From an uncultured Pseudomonadota bacterium (GTDB taxonomy: Bacteria; Bdellovibrionota_B; Oligoflexia; Oligoflexales; CAIYRB01), in contig CAIWTN010000032.1 of assembly GCA_903915625.1 (NCBI GenBank), positions 1-48,366 on the forward strand: a stretch of DNA of 48,366 nt, written 5' to 3'. The translations under genes and the position numbers were made by a program. The notes under the pieces are model-generated. The model had not been told where the DNA came from and did not search any database. It saw only the letters and a program-made list of their open reading frames with translations. This document shows positions 17,697 to 26,793 of the stretch, in pieces (positions within the stretch are counted from its first letter, which is position 1; the number at the start of each line of letters is the position of its first letter).

Positions 17697-20351
17697 GTGG
17701 CAAAAGCGCTGATCATCACCGAAAAGCCGAGTGTTGCGAAAGATATCGTGGCGGCTCTTGGCGGGTTCACGGCGCGTGCTGGTGGCGCTTACTGGGAGAG
17801 CGATACTTATCTTTGTAGCTTCGCCGTGGGCCATATCTTCACTTTGTTTGAGCCCGAGGATATCGACCGGGCCTACAAGAGTTGGAAGATCTCGCTCCTG
17901 CCAATCCTGCCGAAGGCGTTTCAGCTTAAGCCAATTACTGGGCATGAAAAGCGGATCAAGATCCTGCAAGAACTCATAGATCGCCCCGACGTCAATTGCC
18001 TGATCAATGCCTGCGATGCCGCGAGGGAAGGGGAGTTGATCTTCCGCGAGATCGTTGGCTACTTGGATGCCAAGCAGTGGGTCCGCCGTCTCTGGCTGCA
18101 GTCCATGACTCCGGAAGCGATCCGGTCCGGGTTTGGCCGATTGCGTGATGGTACTGACTTAGATGGACTCGGAGCAGCTGCGGAGTGTCGAGCGCGCAGT
18201 GATTGGCTGATAGGTATGAATGCCACTCGGGCTTTTAGTGAGAGGTTGCGCTCGCGTGGCGAGCGAACACCGTGGTCGGTCGGCCGAGTCCAGACCCCTA
18301 CCCTAGCTTTATTGGTCGAGCGGGAGCTGCAAATACTTGGCCACCGGTCGCAGCCGTTTTTCAAGTTAGTCGCGACGTTCGATGCTGGTAGCCATACCTA
18401 CGAAGGCACTTGGTTTGATCCGGGGTTCAAGGCCAACGAGCTCGCCCCCGACCGTAAAGACGACCGAATCTTCGACCGGAGCAAGGCCGAAGCATTGGTG
18501 GCCAACTTAGAGGGCGCTAAAGCTACGGCAAGTGAGACCCGCGACGAAAGTTTGCGGCATGCGCCTTATTTGTTCAATTTAACCGGCCTGCAAAAATATA
18601 TGGCCCAGCGCTATAAGTGGTCATCCAAGCGGACTCTAGAGGCAGCCCAACGCTGCTACGAGAGGCATAAGGTCCTCACCTATCCGCGTACCAGCTCCCA
18701 GTGTCTGCCGGAGGACTACCGGTCCGAAGTCGAGAGGCTGATCCGGGCACTTAGTAATCAAGATGATTACGGTGAGGCGGCTGGATATCTGCTCGCTAAT
18801 GGCCGGCGTAATGACAAGCGCACCTTTAATAATGCTGGAGTCAGTGATCACTTTGCCATCATTCCAACGGGCAAGTTTAATTCCTTAAGTGGGGACGATG
18901 CCAAGGTCTTTGATGCCGTGGTGCGAAGATTTCTCGCCACCTTTTTTCCACCCGCGGTATACGACCGGGTTCGTCGCATAACAGTCGCTGCGGGTGAGTC
19001 CTTCCGAACTGGCCCCGTCGAGACTTTGTCTGTACCCGGTTGGCTTAGTGTTTACGACCGCTCTGCGGAAGAAAAGCCCACCAAGAGTTTGCCTCCTCTG
19101 CGACCAGGTCAGAAGTTGTCGGAGAACATCCCAGTGGGGATTACTAACCGTAACCTGAAAGAAGATATAACTAAGCCACCCAGTAGAATTAACGAAGCTG
19201 GGTTGCTCAGCCTCATGGAGCATGCAGGCCGACAGATCGACGACCACGAGCTCCAAGCCGCCCTTAACGGCGCCGAAGGTCTAGGTACCGCAGCGACCAG
19301 GGCCGATATCATCCAAAATCTGAAGATCAAAGAATACGTCGATGAGTCTCTGCGCCCGACTTGCAAGGGCATTCATCTGATTCAAACGCTGCATCGCCTG
19401 AAAGTCATGCGCCTCACCTCACCCGAGCTGACCGCCCGACTCGAATTGGAGCTGGCCGAGGTAGAGGAGGGTAAACGTCAGCAGGCTGCTTTTATGGCCG
19501 AGATCAATCGCTATACGGCCGAGGTGGTGGATGCCGCTAAGCGTCTCGACTGGCAGCAGCTGTATCCGGACCGCGATCCGCTTGGACCATGTCCCGTTTG
19601 TAGTACCGAGAAAAGCGGCGCACCCAGCGCCTCGCAGCCCCAAGTGTACGAACGGCAACTCTACCATGCGTGTGCCTCTGTGACCGGACCAGACACTGGC
19701 TGCGGCCTTCGCCTCTGGAAGAACGTCAGCAGTCGCTACCTTGACCGTAATACTGCAGAACTACTAGTTAATAAAGGTCGGACCCCGGAGCTGGACGGCT
19801 TCAAAACTAAGGCTGGTAAAGACTACCGCGCCGCCCTTGAGCTGCGCGGCTCTAAGGTGGCGATCGTTGACGGAGACGAAATAACTGGGGACGTAAGCGA
19901 AGCCAGATCGGCCGAAGGCGGCGAGTATAAGGGGCAGCGCCAATCAGCCCAGGCTCGCGCCAGCATCGCCACTTGCCCAGTTCACGGTAAAGACTGCCAG
20001 GTCCTCGAAACTCGGGGCGCGTATGTTTGTGCGACTCGGCTAGCTGCGTTTGCCGGGGGAGACAAAAATCCGAGTGGTCTGATGCTACCGCGTATTCTCT
20101 GCAAGAGGGAGCTGACTCCAGCGGAAGTCTCTGGCATGCTCGCGACTGGCACCAGCAGCGAGCTCCGCGGTTTTATATCTAAGTCGGGCCGGCCGTTCAG
20201 TGCCAAATTAAAACTGACTCAAGAGGGTGGCTTCACCTTCGAATTTGCAGAAAGGTTGCCTCAGTCTGATGAACGACAACGTCCCAAATTCCCCCGTCGC
20301 CGAGCCGGCGCCAAAGGACCCAAAGCAGCTAGAGCAGAGCGCGGGCTCTAA
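17697..20351 (+). CDS. topB: Type IA DNA topoisomerase (topoisomerase III-like)
   Basis: An 884-residue topoisomerase. The Toprim domain starts at once (IITEKPSVAKD, Glu9) and includes CDAAREGELIF at 106-116. The strand-cleaving tyrosine is Tyr329 in TYPRTSS; SVGRVQTPTLALLVERE marks the central domain. The C-terminal third has zinc-ribbon-like cysteine groups (CPVC, later CPVHGKDC) and two topoisomerase C-terminal repeats, each with an ELxGFxxKxG-like segment. It relaxes and decatenates single-stranded or negatively supercoiled DNA. The start is the GTG at 17697, with GAGG 5 bases upstream; the frame is open from 17517 but the extra 60 residues do not fit the family. Position 109 is Ala where many type IA enzymes have the second Asp of DxD, a variation known in part of the TopIII group. 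Confidence 0.93.
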   Translation: MAKALIITEKPSVAKDIVAALGGFTARAGGAYWESDTYLCSFAVGHIFTLFEPEDIDRAYKSWKISLLPILPKAFQLKPITGHEKRIKILQELIDRPDVNCLINACDAAREGELIFREIVGYLDAKQWVRRLWLQSMTPEAIRSGFGRLRDGTDLDGLGAAAECRARSDWLIGMNATRAFSERLRSRGERTPWSVGRVQTPTLALLVERELQILGHRSQPFFKLVATFDAGSHTYEGTWFDPGFKANELAPDRKDDRIFDRSKAEALVANLEGAKATASETRDESLRHAPYLFNLTGLQKYMAQRYKWSSKRTLEAAQRCYERHKVLTYPRTSSQCLPEDYRSEVERLIRALSNQDDYGEAAGYLLANGRRNDKRTFNNAGVSDHFAIIPTGKFNSLSGDDAKVFDAVVRRFLATFFPPAVYDRVRRITVAAGESFRTGPVETLSVPGWLSVYDRSAEEKPTKSLPPLRPGQKLSENIPVGITNRNLKEDITKPPSRINEAGLLSLMEHAGRQIDDHELQAALNGAEGLGTAATRADIIQNLKIKEYVDESLRPTCKGIHLIQTLHRLKVMRLTSPELTARLELELAEVEEGKRQQAAFMAEINRYTAEVVDAAKRLDWQQLYPDRDPLGPCPVCSTEKSGAPSASQPQVYERQLYHACASVTGPDTGCGLRLWKNVSSRYLDRNTAELLVNKGRTPELDGFKTKAGKDYRAALELRGSKVAIVDGDEITGDVSEARSAEGGEYKGQRQSAQARASIATCPVHGKDCQVLETRGAYVCATRLAAFAGGDKNPSGLMLPRILCKRELTPAEVSGMLATGTSSELRGFISKSGRPFSAKLKLTQEGGFTFEFAERLPQSDERQRPKFPRRRAGAKGPKAARAERGL

Positions 20352-20766
20352 ATCCAAAATCAAAGGTATCATCACCCTACTGCTTTTTGCCCTGTTGCCC
20401 TTTGTGGCGCTAGCCATCCTATGGCGCGACCGATGCGTCAGGACCTCGGTTCAATCGCTAGTTGGACCAAGTGGCGAGATGGTATTGGAACAGATCAAAG
20501 TGGACTGTGGCCCGAGTATGAGGGTCGCCTCTGAGGTGCGCCTTAGAAAGCTAAAGGACGGTAAAACTACGGATGAGGAGACGGTATTGATATTGCCCTC
20601 AAGCGATACCTTAAAGATTGCCTGGGCCGATAACAAAACTGTCACCATTGAACTCCCAGACAGTCAGTCGCAGATCGTTAGGTACCGCAACGAATGGTCC
20701 GGAGTGCATGTTGGCATCGTTGGCGAAGTGATTAGCTCGGCACCAAAAGGCCTCGAAAACTTGTAG
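20269..20766 (+). CDS. Single-pass membrane protein of unknown function
   Basis: About 165 residues: a Pro/Lys-rich N-terminal part, one membrane helix (about 33-51, GIITLLLFALLPFVALAIL), and an extracytoplasmic domain with two cysteines (DRCVRT, VDCGPS) and alternating beta-type residues. The start codon lies inside the 3' end of topB (83-base overlap in another frame), which suggests co-transcription. Upstream of the ATG there is only a weak AAGG. No family is recognised. Confidence 0.62.
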   Translation: MNDNVPNSPVAEPAPKDPKQLEQSAGSKSKIKGIITLLLFALLPFVALAILWRDRCVRTSVQSLVGPSGEMVLEQIKVDCGPSMRVASEVRLRKLKDGKTTDEETVLILPSSDTLKIAWADNKTVTIELPDSQSQIVRYRNEWSGVHVGIVGEVISSAPKGLENL

Positions 20767-20803
20767 ATCGAAGAATAAACCAGTCGCAAGGCTGGGAAGA
20801 TGC

Positions 20804-20833
20804 GTGCCCGGCGTCGAAGTGACAGCCGGGCAC
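20804..20833. terminator. GC-rich hairpin between convergent genes
   Basis: Perfect 9-base arms GTGCCCGGC and GCCGGGCAC with a 12-base loop, placed between the stops of the membrane-protein gene and ettA. Neither side has a strong T run, so termination may be weak or assisted. Confidence 0.5.
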
Positions 20834-20840
20834 TCTCATA

Positions 20841-22532
20841 TTAGCGCTTCAATTTGGCGTAGCGAATCCGGTGCGGAGTGTCAGCTTCACGGCCGAGACG
20901 CTCGCGGCGGTTCTTCTCATAATCGGAGTAGCCACCCTCAAATAGGGTGATCTTACTGTCGCCTTCAAATGCCAAGATGTGGGTGGCGATCCGGTCTAAA
21001 AACCACCTATCGTGACTAATGATAACGGCACAGCCGGGGAAGTCGCCTAAGGCCTCTTCCAAAGCCCTGAGCGTGTTGATGTCTAGGTCGTTGGTAGGTT
21101 CATCGAGGAGGATGACGTTAGCCTCTTCGCGAATCAACAGTGCCAACTGAACGCGGTTGCGTTCACCACCGGATAGTTCGCTCACAGACTTTTGCTGGTC
21201 CGTTCCGGTAAAGTTAAAGCGTCCGGCAAAGGTACGGCCATTCACTTCGCGTTTACCCAACTTGACCACTTCATTGCCGCCTGAAATCACGTCATAAACA
21301 CTCTTTTTTGGATCAAGTGCCAGACGCGACTGTTCCATATACCCGAGCTTGACGGTCTCACCAATCGTCAGCTTGCCGTTTGTGGGCTCTTCCTGACCCG
21401 TGATCATGCGGAACAGGGTGGTCTTACCGGCACCGTTAGGACCGATGACGCCAACGATACCACCGCGAGGCAAATCAAAATTGAGGCCCTCATAGAGCAA
21501 CTTGTCGTCGTATGCCTTGCCCACGCCCTCGAAACGAATCACCACATCGCCAAGACGAGGCCCCGGAGGAATGAAAAGACGCATGTCGTCTTGGGTCTTG
21601 TCATGCTCTTGATTGGCGAGGTTTTCGTAAGCTGTGATTCTAGCCTTGCTCTTCGCTTGGCGAGCTTTAGGACTCATACGAATCCACTCGAGCTCACGCT
21701 CCAGCGTCTTACGGCGCTTATCTTCGGCCTTCTCTTCGTTGGCTAGGCGTTTTTGTTTTTGCTCTAACCATGAGGAATAATTACCTTTCCATGGAATCCC
21801 GTGGCCACGGTCAAGCTCCAGAATCCAGCCCGCTACGTTATCCAGGAAGTAGCGATCGTGAGTCACGGCGATGACCGTGCCTTTGTATTCCTGCAAATGC
21901 TTCTCTAGCCACGCAACGCTCTCGGCATCGAGATGGTTAGTAGGTTCGTCGAGGAGCAGAATGTCGGGCTCTTGCAGCAGCAACCGAGTCAGCGCAACGC
22001 GGCGACGCTCACCACCAGACAGCTCGTTCACCGGTTGATCCGGTGGCGGACAGCGCATGGCGTCCATGGCGAAGTTGAGTTTGTCGTCTAGGCTCCACGC
22101 GTCGTGCGCGTCCAATTTGTCTTGGACCTCAGCCTGGCGGTTACACAGCTTTTCCATGTCATCGGGATCGAGATTTTCGTCACCTAACTTGGCGTTGATG
22201 TCCTCGAATTCCTTGAGCAGAGCCACAACCTCGCCGCAGCCCTCTTGGACGATTTCTTTAACCGTCTTTGTGCCATCTAATTCAGGCTCTTGCGGCAGGA
22301 AACCGACAGAGTAGCCCTCGGTCAAGTGAGCCTCACCGGCAAACTCTTTATCTACACCAGCCATGATCCGGAGCAGCGTCGACTTACCCGATCCGTTCAG
22401 ACCCAAGACGCCAATCTTCGCTCCGTAGAAATACGACAGCGAGATATCTCGCAGCACCTGCTTGCCGGTCGACCTGTGAGTCTTGGCAACACGCACCATG
22501 GAATAGATAATTTTTTGTCCCGCATCACTCAT
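20841..22532 (-). CDS. ettA: Energy-dependent translational throttle protein EttA (ABC-F ATPase)
   Basis: A 563-residue twin-ATPase of the ABC-F family. The first cassette has GLNGSGKST (44-52) and LSGGERRRVALTRLLL with LLLDEPTNHLD; the second has GPNGAGKTT, LSGGERNRVQLALL and LLDEPTNDLD. The P-site tRNA-interaction linker between them contains the basic helix WIRMSPKARQAKSKAR typical of EttA. Length and motifs match EttA (about 555 residues in enteric bacteria) rather than Uup or YheS. In characterised EttA, the protein sits in the ribosomal E site and gates the first peptide bond according to the ATP/ADP ratio. It is a single-gene unit, divergent from the tyrosinase gene. Confidence 0.94.
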   Translation of the reverse strand: MSDAGQKIIYSMVRVAKTHRSTGKQVLRDISLSYFYGAKIGVLGLNGSGKSTLLRIMAGVDKEFAGEAHLTEGYSVGFLPQEPELDGTKTVKEIVQEGCGEVVALLKEFEDINAKLGDENLDPDDMEKLCNRQAEVQDKLDAHDAWSLDDKLNFAMDAMRCPPPDQPVNELSGGERRRVALTRLLLQEPDILLLDEPTNHLDAESVAWLEKHLQEYKGTVIAVTHDRYFLDNVAGWILELDRGHGIPWKGNYSSWLEQKQKRLANEEKAEDKRRKTLERELEWIRMSPKARQAKSKARITAYENLANQEHDKTQDDMRLFIPPGPRLGDVVIRFEGVGKAYDDKLLYEGLNFDLPRGGIVGVIGPNGAGKTTLFRMITGQEEPTNGKLTIGETVKLGYMEQSRLALDPKKSVYDVISGGNEVVKLGKREVNGRTFAGRFNFTGTDQQKSVSELSGGERNRVQLALLIREEANVILLDEPTNDLDINTLRALEEALGDFPGCAVIISHDRWFLDRIATHILAFEGDSKITLFEGGYSDYEKNRRERLGREADTPHRIRYAKLKR

Positions 22533-22712
22533 TAACGATGATTCCTCGAAAGCTTAGGCTAGGGCGAAGGTGACGCCCCGCTGATTTGTCTGACCCGACT
22601 GACCGAATGGGTGAATATAAAAGAACGCTTCCTTCTATGCTGCAAAAAAATTTGCCGCACACCCGACATGGGCGGCTAGGCCCTGGGAAGTTGCTAGGCA
22701 CCCCATTTAACC

Positions 22713-22732
22713 TTTAACCGATCTCGGTTAAA
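22713..22732. promoter_or_regulatory. Perfect palindrome upstream of the tyrosinase gene, candidate operator
   Basis: TTTAACCGA and TCGGTTAAA separated by TC form a 20-base perfect dyad 55 bases before the tyrosinase ATG, in the space shared with the divergent ettA gene. Its size and symmetry are those of a dimeric repressor or activator site. No regulator gene is adjacent. Confidence 0.55.
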
Positions 22733-22749
22733 CTTACGCTAAGACTTGA

Positions 22750-22765
22750 AAACTCTTAAGAGTTT
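22750..22765. promoter_or_regulatory. Second perfect palindrome before the tyrosinase gene
   Basis: AAACTCTTAAGAGTTT is a 16-base perfect palindrome 21 bases before the tyrosinase ATG, 17 bases after the first dyad. It could be a second operator or, in the transcript, a short hairpin just before the GGGGG ribosome-binding site. Confidence 0.45.
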
Positions 22766-22786
22766 ACCATTCAATTGGGGGCGTAA

Positions 22787-24340
22787 ATGACGCATGGACC
22801 ATCGCGTAGACGTTTTGTACGTGCCTCTATGTCCGTTGGTGGCTTGGCGCTCCTGGGTTGCAAGACGCTGAATGACCAAACTGCAAATCAGCTTCAGAAT
22901 GCAAACACAGCCACACTACAGGTACCTACAAGGTACCCCACCGTGCCAGCAAAGTTGCCTAGGCGCAAAAATTTGAGTTCTGCGGCGGGAGCAAAAGACC
23001 TCGCCACCTTCCGGACCGTCGTTGGACTGATGAAACAAAGCGGGCAATGGGAAGCTTGGGCCAAGATCCATCATGATTTCTGTCCGCACAATAACTGGTT
23101 CTTCCTGCCGTGGCACCGTTGGTACCTCTTTTATTTTGAGGAGAATTGCCGGGAAGTTTTGCGACAAAACAAACTTAGTGCCGATTTCAGCCTGCCCTAC
23201 TGGAACTGGCCCGAGAATAACGGTGTTATTCCGGACGCATTTTGGGGGGAAGGTAACCCTCTGAACAATAGCACTCGGTATGTGAGCAAAGGTTATCTGC
23301 TACCAATGGAAACCAACAGTGCCGAGGTTATTCAAAACATCATGGCCGTTGATGATTTTTTGATTTTTGGCAGCGGTCGTTCTGCTAGCCCACGCGACTT
23401 TGGTACTACCGGCCAAATGGAGGGCACACCACATAATACCGTACATGCACAACTTGGCGGCGATATGGGCACGTTCGCGTCACCACTGGATCCCATTTTT
23501 TGGGTTCACCATTCTAACGTTGATCGGCTTTGGAGCGAGTGGGCAGCAAAACACCCCGGCAGCATTCTGCCGTCAACGCCCAAACCGATAGATCTATCGA
23601 TAACTGATCCTGCTACGATCGATCCCAGAGAGCGACTAACTCCGGAATTTTGGCGAAAATTCAGCCTTAATATATATCAAACTGCGAGCGGCAGCATGGT
23701 GTCCGCCACACCTGAAAGTGCTTTATATACTGAGAAAATGCCTGTTCCATATACTTATGACAGTATCAGCAATAAAGGCTTACAGCTCGCTGACGGCGAA
23801 GTCCCAGTACCAAAATCTAAAATTCAGATCATACATATCGAATCGGTAAACGAGCAGGCAGTTAGGACTGTTGATTCACAGAATCTGATATTAAGCGCGC
23901 AGATTGCCTATTCCGCGGAGCTGAAGCCATACGTCAAAAAGCTTTTGTCTGGAAATGCTGATCGTGGGCAGCTCGTTTTAACAATTAAACACGTGCCGGT
24001 ACCTACAGATCACATTAAACACACCATCATGCTTCGATTTTTCGCTAATCATCCGCAGATCAATAAAGGCAGTAGCTACAGTGACCCACATTTTTTGACG
24101 ACGCTGGCTTTTTTCTCCCATGGACATCATGGGGACCATGGAGCCGCCGAATCTCTAGATTTCACGATTGATTTAACCAATATTCTGCCTAGACTGGCCA
24201 AGGCTGGTGTCGACGTGAGCGATCACTTGACCTTGGGCGTGGTTGTGGTCGACCGCAATTTGACTAGCCTTCCAGATCTAGATTTCTTTAAAAAGATTAG
24301 CCTGCGCCTCGACTATACTGAGACTGAGGTCGGCCAATAA
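22787..24340 (+). CDS. Tyrosinase (type 3 copper enzyme), Tat-exported lipoprotein
   Basis: 517 residues. The N-terminus is a twin-arginine signal (SRRRFVRA) running into the lipobox ALLGC, so a folded, copper-loaded enzyme is probably exported and anchored by Cys25. Copper site A: His95/96, His101 and His110 in FCPHNNWFFLPWHRWYL. Copper site B: His216 and His220 in GTPHNTVH, then HHSNVDRLW at 241-249. Cys99, two residues before His101, has the C-x-H spacing that makes a Cys-His thioether in fungal tyrosinases and hemocyanins. The family oxidises phenols to o-quinones. A further beta-rich region (about 360-510) follows the catalytic domain and ends in a His-rich stretch (SHGHHGDHGAAE) that could bind metal. 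The gene has its own promoter region with two palindromes and its own terminator; no melanin-pathway gene is adjacent. Confidence 0.92.
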   Translation: MTHGPSRRRFVRASMSVGGLALLGCKTLNDQTANQLQNANTATLQVPTRYPTVPAKLPRRKNLSSAAGAKDLATFRTVVGLMKQSGQWEAWAKIHHDFCPHNNWFFLPWHRWYLFYFEENCREVLRQNKLSADFSLPYWNWPENNGVIPDAFWGEGNPLNNSTRYVSKGYLLPMETNSAEVIQNIMAVDDFLIFGSGRSASPRDFGTTGQMEGTPHNTVHAQLGGDMGTFASPLDPIFWVHHSNVDRLWSEWAAKHPGSILPSTPKPIDLSITDPATIDPRERLTPEFWRKFSLNIYQTASGSMVSATPESALYTEKMPVPYTYDSISNKGLQLADGEVPVPKSKIQIIHIESVNEQAVRTVDSQNLILSAQIAYSAELKPYVKKLLSGNADRGQLVLTIKHVPVPTDHIKHTIMLRFFANHPQINKGSSYSDPHFLTTLAFFSHGHHGDHGAAESLDFTIDLTNILPRLAKAGVDVSDHLTLGVVVVDRNLTSLPDLDFFKKISLRLDYTETEVGQ

Positions 24341-24352
24341 GATGCGAAAAAA

Positions 24353-24382
24353 GCCGGCAGCTGTGGACTGCCGGCGCTAAAG
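24353..24382. terminator. Bidirectional rho-independent terminator
   Basis: Stem GCCGGCAG/CTGCCGGC with a 7-base loop. On the left is AAAAAA, which is a T run for the leftward transcript; on the right GATTCTTTTT serves the rightward one. It lies between the convergent tyrosinase and lipoprotein genes and can serve both. Confidence 0.88.
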
Positions 24383-24399
24383 ATTCTTTTTAAAAAAAA

Positions 24400-26043
24400 T
24401 TATCTAAATTCAGTCCGGTAGCTAGCATTACCAATCACGTAATAGACCGCAAAGGCAGTAATGTTACTGGTCGCCACTGAAGGGTTTCGAGCTACGCCTT
24501 GATCATCTTTCTCATTACCGTCGAAGACTCCGGTAATCCGGTTGTCGTCGCCAATTTTCAGCGTAGTATTGATATCTGCATTAGGAGACGTCTGGGTGAT
24601 CGAAGCATTGATGTCAGATACTAAGCGACTAAATCCACCTAAATCCTCGACTTTCACATATCCTGTGCCATTCCAACGATAGAGCTCAACTTCAACACCC
24701 GTAACTTGTCCATTGGATGTAATGAATTTTGCACGCGGAATCAGAGTCACTGGCTTACCGTCGACTATTGGCGACGCTAAATCAAAGTCGTAACGCCCCA
24801 CTTCTACGTTATCCACCGTGAGCTTCCATAAGCCTTGTGGGCTCGTAGTAATCGACCCACCGGTACCGAAGTTCAGCATATAGCTGGTCCGACCGCCGTA
24901 GATATCCTCACGGGCATAATAGCCATTCGCAGTACAGATACGGCTATTATTTTGTGTACTGGAAGTAGCGCCAGCATTGCTAAACGACGCTGCTGTGGAT
25001 GTTTGATTGCTGTCGTCGACCAAAGTCACCGAAGCTGGAGGAGTAAACACGACAGATTTGGTGCCGCAGAGATTATCGTAAGTTAATCCCTGATCACCGC
25101 TACTTTTAACGTAGAAGCCATACCCTTTGTACGAACTATTTGCAGGTTCAGAAAATTTATCAAGGGCGTCCGTATAGTGATCGCTAGATTTCCAAAAATA
25201 GAAGGGCTCTGCCGTCCATTTGTCGTTCATGTATGAGTTAACAACGTTTTTCAGCGAGCGGCCGACATCAGCCAAAGACTCCAATGCGCCTGGACTCAAA
25301 TCAAGGGCATCGCTAGACGATGCTTCGCTGGTGACATCGCGCTTTGAGCCACTAATTTTTCCTAGAGAGACGTCCCCTTTCAGGCGCTCTGTGGGAATCG
25401 CACTTAGAGCTCTGTTCTCAGGGGTTGGTAGGGAAATAAAGCGGAAGGATTGAGCTTCGGTGACTTTATCGCCAGTTTTGTCGTAAGCAACTAACAGAGT
25501 AACTGGTCCAGACTTCTTTGCTTTCGCAGCTAGCTCACCGACTCCGGACTGAATTTCGCTCTCAGGCATCGCCTTAAGTCTTTCTACGGTCAAGTCGCTA
25601 GCTTCGCCACCCATAAAGTTACGCGCAGCTTGCAACATCGCGTCCCAATTGCGATCTGCTGGAGCTTTACCAGCCTCGGCTACCAGTGTAGCGACTGCGT
25701 CTTCCGTACGGACCACATTTACTTTGAATTTACCTTCGGCATCGACATCAATCACTTCAGGGGTACCGTTCACTGAACCTTGACGAGCCTTGAAGGCCAA
25801 GACTCCTTTTGGAGCATCTGCGAGTGACAAACCAGTGATCGCCAACTGCCCGGCAACTACAAGGTTATTGCCGGAGTTTGCAGAGATACCTGGAGTACCT
25901 CCAGCGGCGGAGCTTGTGCCTGTGTCAGAGGAGTTCGTGCCATCCCCACCGCTGCTTTTTTTGCTACAGCTTGCCGAGAGAAATACAGCTAATGTTAGAC
26001 ACCAACTTAGACGCTCAGCACCTGTAAAATAGGCTTTTCTCAT
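24400..26043 (-). CDS. Putative lipoprotein of unknown function, 547 residues
   Basis: The signal peptide ends LSASC (Cys26), followed by a 40-residue Ser/Gly/Thr linker typical of surface lipoproteins. A first beta domain (about 62-130) resembles a carboxypeptidase-regulatory or transthyretin-like fold. The middle is Ala/Ser-rich and probably helical; the C-terminal half (about 290-547) is an aromatic-rich beta domain containing two cysteines that could pair (NLCGTK, RICTANG). The ATG has a strong GAGGAGGGG site. It may share a transcript with the recombinase gene 111 bases upstream, but the two have no obvious functional link. No named family is recognised. Confidence 0.75.
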   Translation of the reverse strand: MRKAYFTGAERLSWCLTLAVFLSASCSKKSSGGDGTNSSDTGTSSAAGGTPGISANSGNNLVVAGQLAITGLSLADAPKGVLAFKARQGSVNGTPEVIDVDAEGKFKVNVVRTEDAVATLVAEAGKAPADRNWDAMLQAARNFMGGEASDLTVERLKAMPESEIQSGVGELAAKAKKSGPVTLLVAYDKTGDKVTEAQSFRFISLPTPENRALSAIPTERLKGDVSLGKISGSKRDVTSEASSSDALDLSPGALESLADVGRSLKNVVNSYMNDKWTAEPFYFWKSSDHYTDALDKFSEPANSSYKGYGFYVKSSGDQGLTYDNLCGTKSVVFTPPASVTLVDDSNQTSTAASFSNAGATSSTQNNSRICTANGYYAREDIYGGRTSYMLNFGTGGSITTSPQGLWKLTVDNVEVGRYDFDLASPIVDGKPVTLIPRAKFITSNGQVTGVEVELYRWNGTGYVKVEDLGGFSRLVSDINASITQTSPNADINTTLKIGDDNRITGVFDGNEKDDQGVARNPSVATSNITAFAVYYVIGNASYRTEFR

Positions 26044-26154
26044 CTTCCCCTCCTCTATTTTTTTGCCGCAGATCGACGCCGGCCGGGGAAGATATCGGTT
26101 GATTGGCTCGTTACTTTAGGTTCATGACACTTTCACATGATTATCCTCTGCTTT

Positions 26155-26793
26155 TTACGCCTCAACCTGCTCGTCCTCTTTCGCTTTCTCCGCTTCTTTG
26201 ATCATTTTATGCACAGATCCAACGCTCAGCTCGAGTCGCGCCGCAATGGCTTTGTAGGATAGTCCCTGGGCCTTCATCGCCCTCGCCTCTTTTTGCTTCT
26301 CCTCCGACACCTTGGAGGGAGCCCCGAGCTTAACTCCCCGCTTGCGCGCTGCATCAAGTCCGGCACGGACCCGTGCGACGATGGTCTCGCGCTCGATCTC
26401 TGCAATCTCAGCAAACGCCGCCAGCATCGTGCGGCGGAATGGATTCTCATGCCCAAGATTTAACACAGGCTGAGTCACAGATATGAACGCTACCCCTGCT
26501 TGATCAAGGTTCAGTAGTAGATTGATTGCGGTCGTGGCATCACGGCTGAACCGGTCCAGCTTATAGACCATTATTGTGTCTATTTTTCGCGCATAGGCCG
26601 TCTCGAGCAATGCTTGGAACCCTGGTCTGTTGAGGGTCCGTCCCGATATCCCTTCATCTGAGAATACGAGTGGCTCTATGGTTGGTTTTTTTGCGGCAGG
26701 CAGATCTCTGAGCCACTGCTCTACTGCGTTTTTTTGGCTGTCCAGATCCTGCTTCTCAGTTGATACGCGGTAGTAGATCCCAATCCGCTCCAT
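26155..26793 (-). CDS. Serine recombinase (resolvase/invertase family)
   Basis: 212 residues. The resolvase catalytic domain has the nucleophile Ser11 in YYRVSTEKQ, then SDEGISG and KLDRFSRD, all characteristic of small serine recombinases. A long helix (FAEIAEIERETIVARVRAGLDAARKRG) follows, then a C-terminal helix-turn-helix (about 163-205, GLSYKAIAARLELSVGSVHKMI) and an acidic tail. Such enzymes resolve or invert DNA between short crossover sites. There are no transposase or phage genes beside it; the 447-base region upstream carries short repeats that could be its target. It may be a remnant of a mobile element or a resident resolvase-like gene. Confidence 0.92.
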   Translation of the reverse strand: MERIGIYYRVSTEKQDLDSQKNAVEQWLRDLPAAKKPTIEPLVFSDEGISGRTLNRPGFQALLETAYARKIDTIMVYKLDRFSRDATTAINLLLNLDQAGVAFISVTQPVLNLGHENPFRRTMLAAFAEIAEIERETIVARVRAGLDAARKRGVKLGAPSKVSEEKQKEARAMKAQGLSYKAIAARLELSVGSVHKMIKEAEKAKEDEQVEA

